Assembly: GCA_902773305.1 (NCBI GenBank)
Contig: CACYEB010000138.1
Location: forward strand, 1-7,742
Direction of reading: 5' to 3'
Length of the DNA: 7,742 bases
Source: an uncultured Bacteroidia bacterium
GTDB taxonomy: Bacteria > Bacteroidota > Bacteroidia > Bacteroidales > UBA932
Part shown: piece by piece, positions 6,901 through 7,742 of the stretch
How positions within the stretch are numbered: position 1 is the stretch's first letter
Layout: each line of letters begins with the position of its first letter
Notes under the pieces: model-generated
Seen by the model: only the letters and a program-made list of their open reading frames with translations
Told to the model about the DNA's origin: nothing
Database searches by the model: none
Made by a program: the position numbers and the translations under genes

Positions 6901-7742
6901 ACCGGTCCGCTGAACAATCCCGACATCACAATGAAGCGGGGACACCTGCAAACTTTCAGGGCCAAGCTCGATTATACACAGGTGCCCTATATCCTGGACG
7001 GATACGTGGACATCGACAGCAAGAAGATACTCCTGAGCGACTTTACCCTCAAGGACGAAGACCACGGGACAGGCACGGTCGCCGGGACCATCACCCACGA
7101 CCATTTCAAGGACCTGTTCCTGGACATACGGATACGGGTTCACGAAGCGCTGGGGTTCAACACCACCTACAACCAGAACGAAACCTTCTACGGCAAGGCG
7201 TATGCATCGGGCGGAATCAATATCGCGGGCCCGCTCAGTGCCCTGGCACTGAACCTCGACGTGGTCACCCAGCGCGGCACCGAAGTCAGCATCCCCATAA
7301 AATCTTCTGCGGCATCCCACGCGTCCGTGCTCACCTTCCTCGACAGCACCGCCCCCAAGAAGAGGGTCTCCCCCCTGGACTCGCTGCTCAATCTCCACCG
7401 TGTCAAAATCGACACGGAAGACGGCTCACAGCAGAGTGCCCTGAGCGTGTTCGCCCGCGTACGTGCAACCGACAACGCACGGCTTAACCTGGAGATAGAC
7501 AGTGACAACAACGATGCACTTAGGGTAAACGGCAACGGCATTGTGGACCTTACCGTAAAAGACGGCGCATTCTCCATCCTGGGCGACTACACTGTGAGCG
7601 AAGGGGAATACAGCCTTGCCCTGCTGGGGCTCGTGACACGCGATTTCAGTCTCGACCGCGGAAGTTCGATCCACTTTACGGGAGACATCATGCAGTCGGA
7701 ACTCGATATGACGGCCGCATACAAAACCAAGGCATCCATCTC
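3982..7742 (+). CDS. TamB-like (DUF490, AsmA-like superfamily) translocation/assembly module protein, C-terminus beyond window
   Basis: The frame is open for 1253 codons from ATG 3982 to the right edge. Residues 1-27 hold a short basic start (MKKWGK) and one hydrophobic segment, about 7-26, that should anchor it in the inner membrane. It is followed by LQVPRVQKAI, typical of AsmA/TamB N-termini. A charged, proline-containing linker (AKAEEPEKDD, about 117-126) follows the first beta region. The rest is repetitive amphipathic beta structure, expected to form a long hydrophobic groove across the periplasm. The family's conserved C-terminal domain is evident at about 1194-1253 (7561-7740): GDYTVSEGEYSLALLG, RDFSLDRGSSIHFTGD, SELDMTAAY. 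E. coli TamB works with the outer-membrane protein TamA in assembling some outer-membrane proteins and, with related AsmA-like proteins, in phospholipid transport to the outer membrane; Bacteroidota are thought to use a TamA-like lipoprotein instead. No such partner is in this window. Family length is often above 1300 residues, so only a modest C-terminal part is probably missing. Arg codon AGG is used often here, more than in gyrA. The start gives the membrane anchor and sits just after a matching promoter. Confidence 0.92.
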   Translation, partial: MKKWGKVLIAIVAAVVALTIGAVALLQVPRVQKAICDKLTGIVSEKTGMDLEIGDIHFALFDRVIADNISLRKDGRSILNCEKVSLSISPLSILKGDFKVNRLSLENGEFYPSNLPAKAEEPEKDDTPFSLPDLKASVGHLRVSGFKVVNYNPSAEHVNRRVDPRRVDFNDMNVTDLDIDLRNVRYDGKSASLDVRGISFREQVSGMELKNLSLRAKYDATGLHVSDLNLNDDISNIKLPQADILFDSFDDFKHFEDSVRMDVTLNQAHFNLGSLHHFVDSISFINLDLIIDGRVSGTLSDIRTESLKVWSGTRATFLDLAAHLVGLPDARNTMATIRVKNSRTNMRDIAEIVSQCTSDKNFDKSSISRLAPGTQLSFLGSLNGFFEDFVAYGEVKSNLGGCKVDIICRSEGSAGYEVLGFADLGDFDLGRFLQADNIGKVTCHASASGFFAPVKDKTEYYIDEITIPKFEFNGYAYSNISAAGNWKYNEFEARVVSADPNLKFMLQGILAPSSASGSDLFHLKLSLGHADLAALNFDKRDISNVKLNAEADFTNTKDGRLMGKIDITDIQCKSPDGTFDLDDITVVAINGKERYMLAIGSDMFRARYRGSAFVTSIIPQVEGLLMLGKLDNVAARMKSTPVMGSDRYDLSLRVLDAGRLLGYLAPGTHIHTGTLVTLRSDGDSTGSVKLQSPLVATGNIYVQDLRGGLNFRRESSDADIATQMIRIGDITLGDSRLRADCADNSVLADFIFCNDPDSLDSGHLKARLAFPDPKESDQKMRVYLDHSFLNTGGQRWNIDPSSVFLADKHITVGGVNIYNRNQGIFANGILSASDRDTCSFNIRNLDLSLANLMMKNPLNISGTLNGSGKVISIFSQPDVFADIAVDSLYLAGEQIGHIEARSNWDDTLHRVNLHAVNILEGEQVLAANGHYNPSSGKVDATIAARDFPLGITEPFISTLATDVSGHLTGDITVTGPLNNPDITMKRGHLQTFRAKLDYTQVPYILDGYVDIDSKKILLSDFTLKDEDHGTGTVAGTITHDHFKDLFLDIRIRVHEALGFNTTYNQNETFYGKAYASGGINIAGPLSALALNLDVVTQRGTEVSIPIKSSAASHASVLTFLDSTAPKKRVSPLDSLLNLHRVKIDTEDGSQQSALSVFARVRATDNARLNLEIDSDNNDALRVNGNGIVDLTVKDGAFSILGDYTVSEGEYSLALLGLVTRDFSLDRGSSIHFTGDIMQSELDMTAAYKTKASI

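Noticed and set aside
6784..7398. 204-codon open frame on the minus strand
   Set aside because: Shadow of the TamB-like gene; the plus-strand frame is continuous and carries the conserved C-terminal TamB motifs further on.
1..7742. Mobile element, CRISPR array, tRNA/rRNA, or defence system
   Set aside because: No terminal repeats, transposase or integrase motifs, regularly spaced repeats or structured RNA genes were seen; three housekeeping-type genes fill nearly the whole window.

Overview
The window suggests a member of the Bacteroidota, most likely the order Bacteroidales with a fairly GC-rich genome. Three things point there. First, both genes facing away from the central gap have promoters of the Bacteroidota type (-33 TTTG, 19 bp, -7 TAnnTTTG) rather than the E. 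coli type. Second, none of the three starts has a clear Shine-Dalgarno sequence. Third, the gene set is gyrA followed by an exported TPR protein, opposite a very large TamB-like protein. The genus cannot be fixed from the sequence alone.

Layout: positions 1-1305 (minus strand) hold nearly all of an exported tetratricopeptide-repeat protein whose C-terminus runs off the left edge. A 38-bp gap filled by an AT-rich inverted repeat separates it from gyrA (1344-3848, minus strand), a complete DNA gyrase A subunit of 834 residues. The 133-bp gap 3849-3981 carries two back-to-back promoters, one for gyrA and one for the gene on the other side. From 3982 to the right edge (plus strand) runs a single large open frame, 1253 codons visible, encoding a TamB/DUF490 protein anchored in the inner membrane and expected to span the periplasm. 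The gene continues past the window.

Functionally these are core genes: chromosome topology (GyrA), envelope biogenesis or lipid/outer-membrane-protein traffic (TamB-like), and an envelope TPR protein of unknown role that is probably co-transcribed with gyrA. I see no mobile element, CRISPR array, RNA gene or defence system, and no evidence of a new multi-gene system. The points that deserve a second look are the compact divergent promoter region, the hairpin at the gyrA/TPR junction, the divergent GyrA box, and the unexplained pairing of gyrase with an exported TPR protein. There is no gene-free stretch longer than 300 bases.
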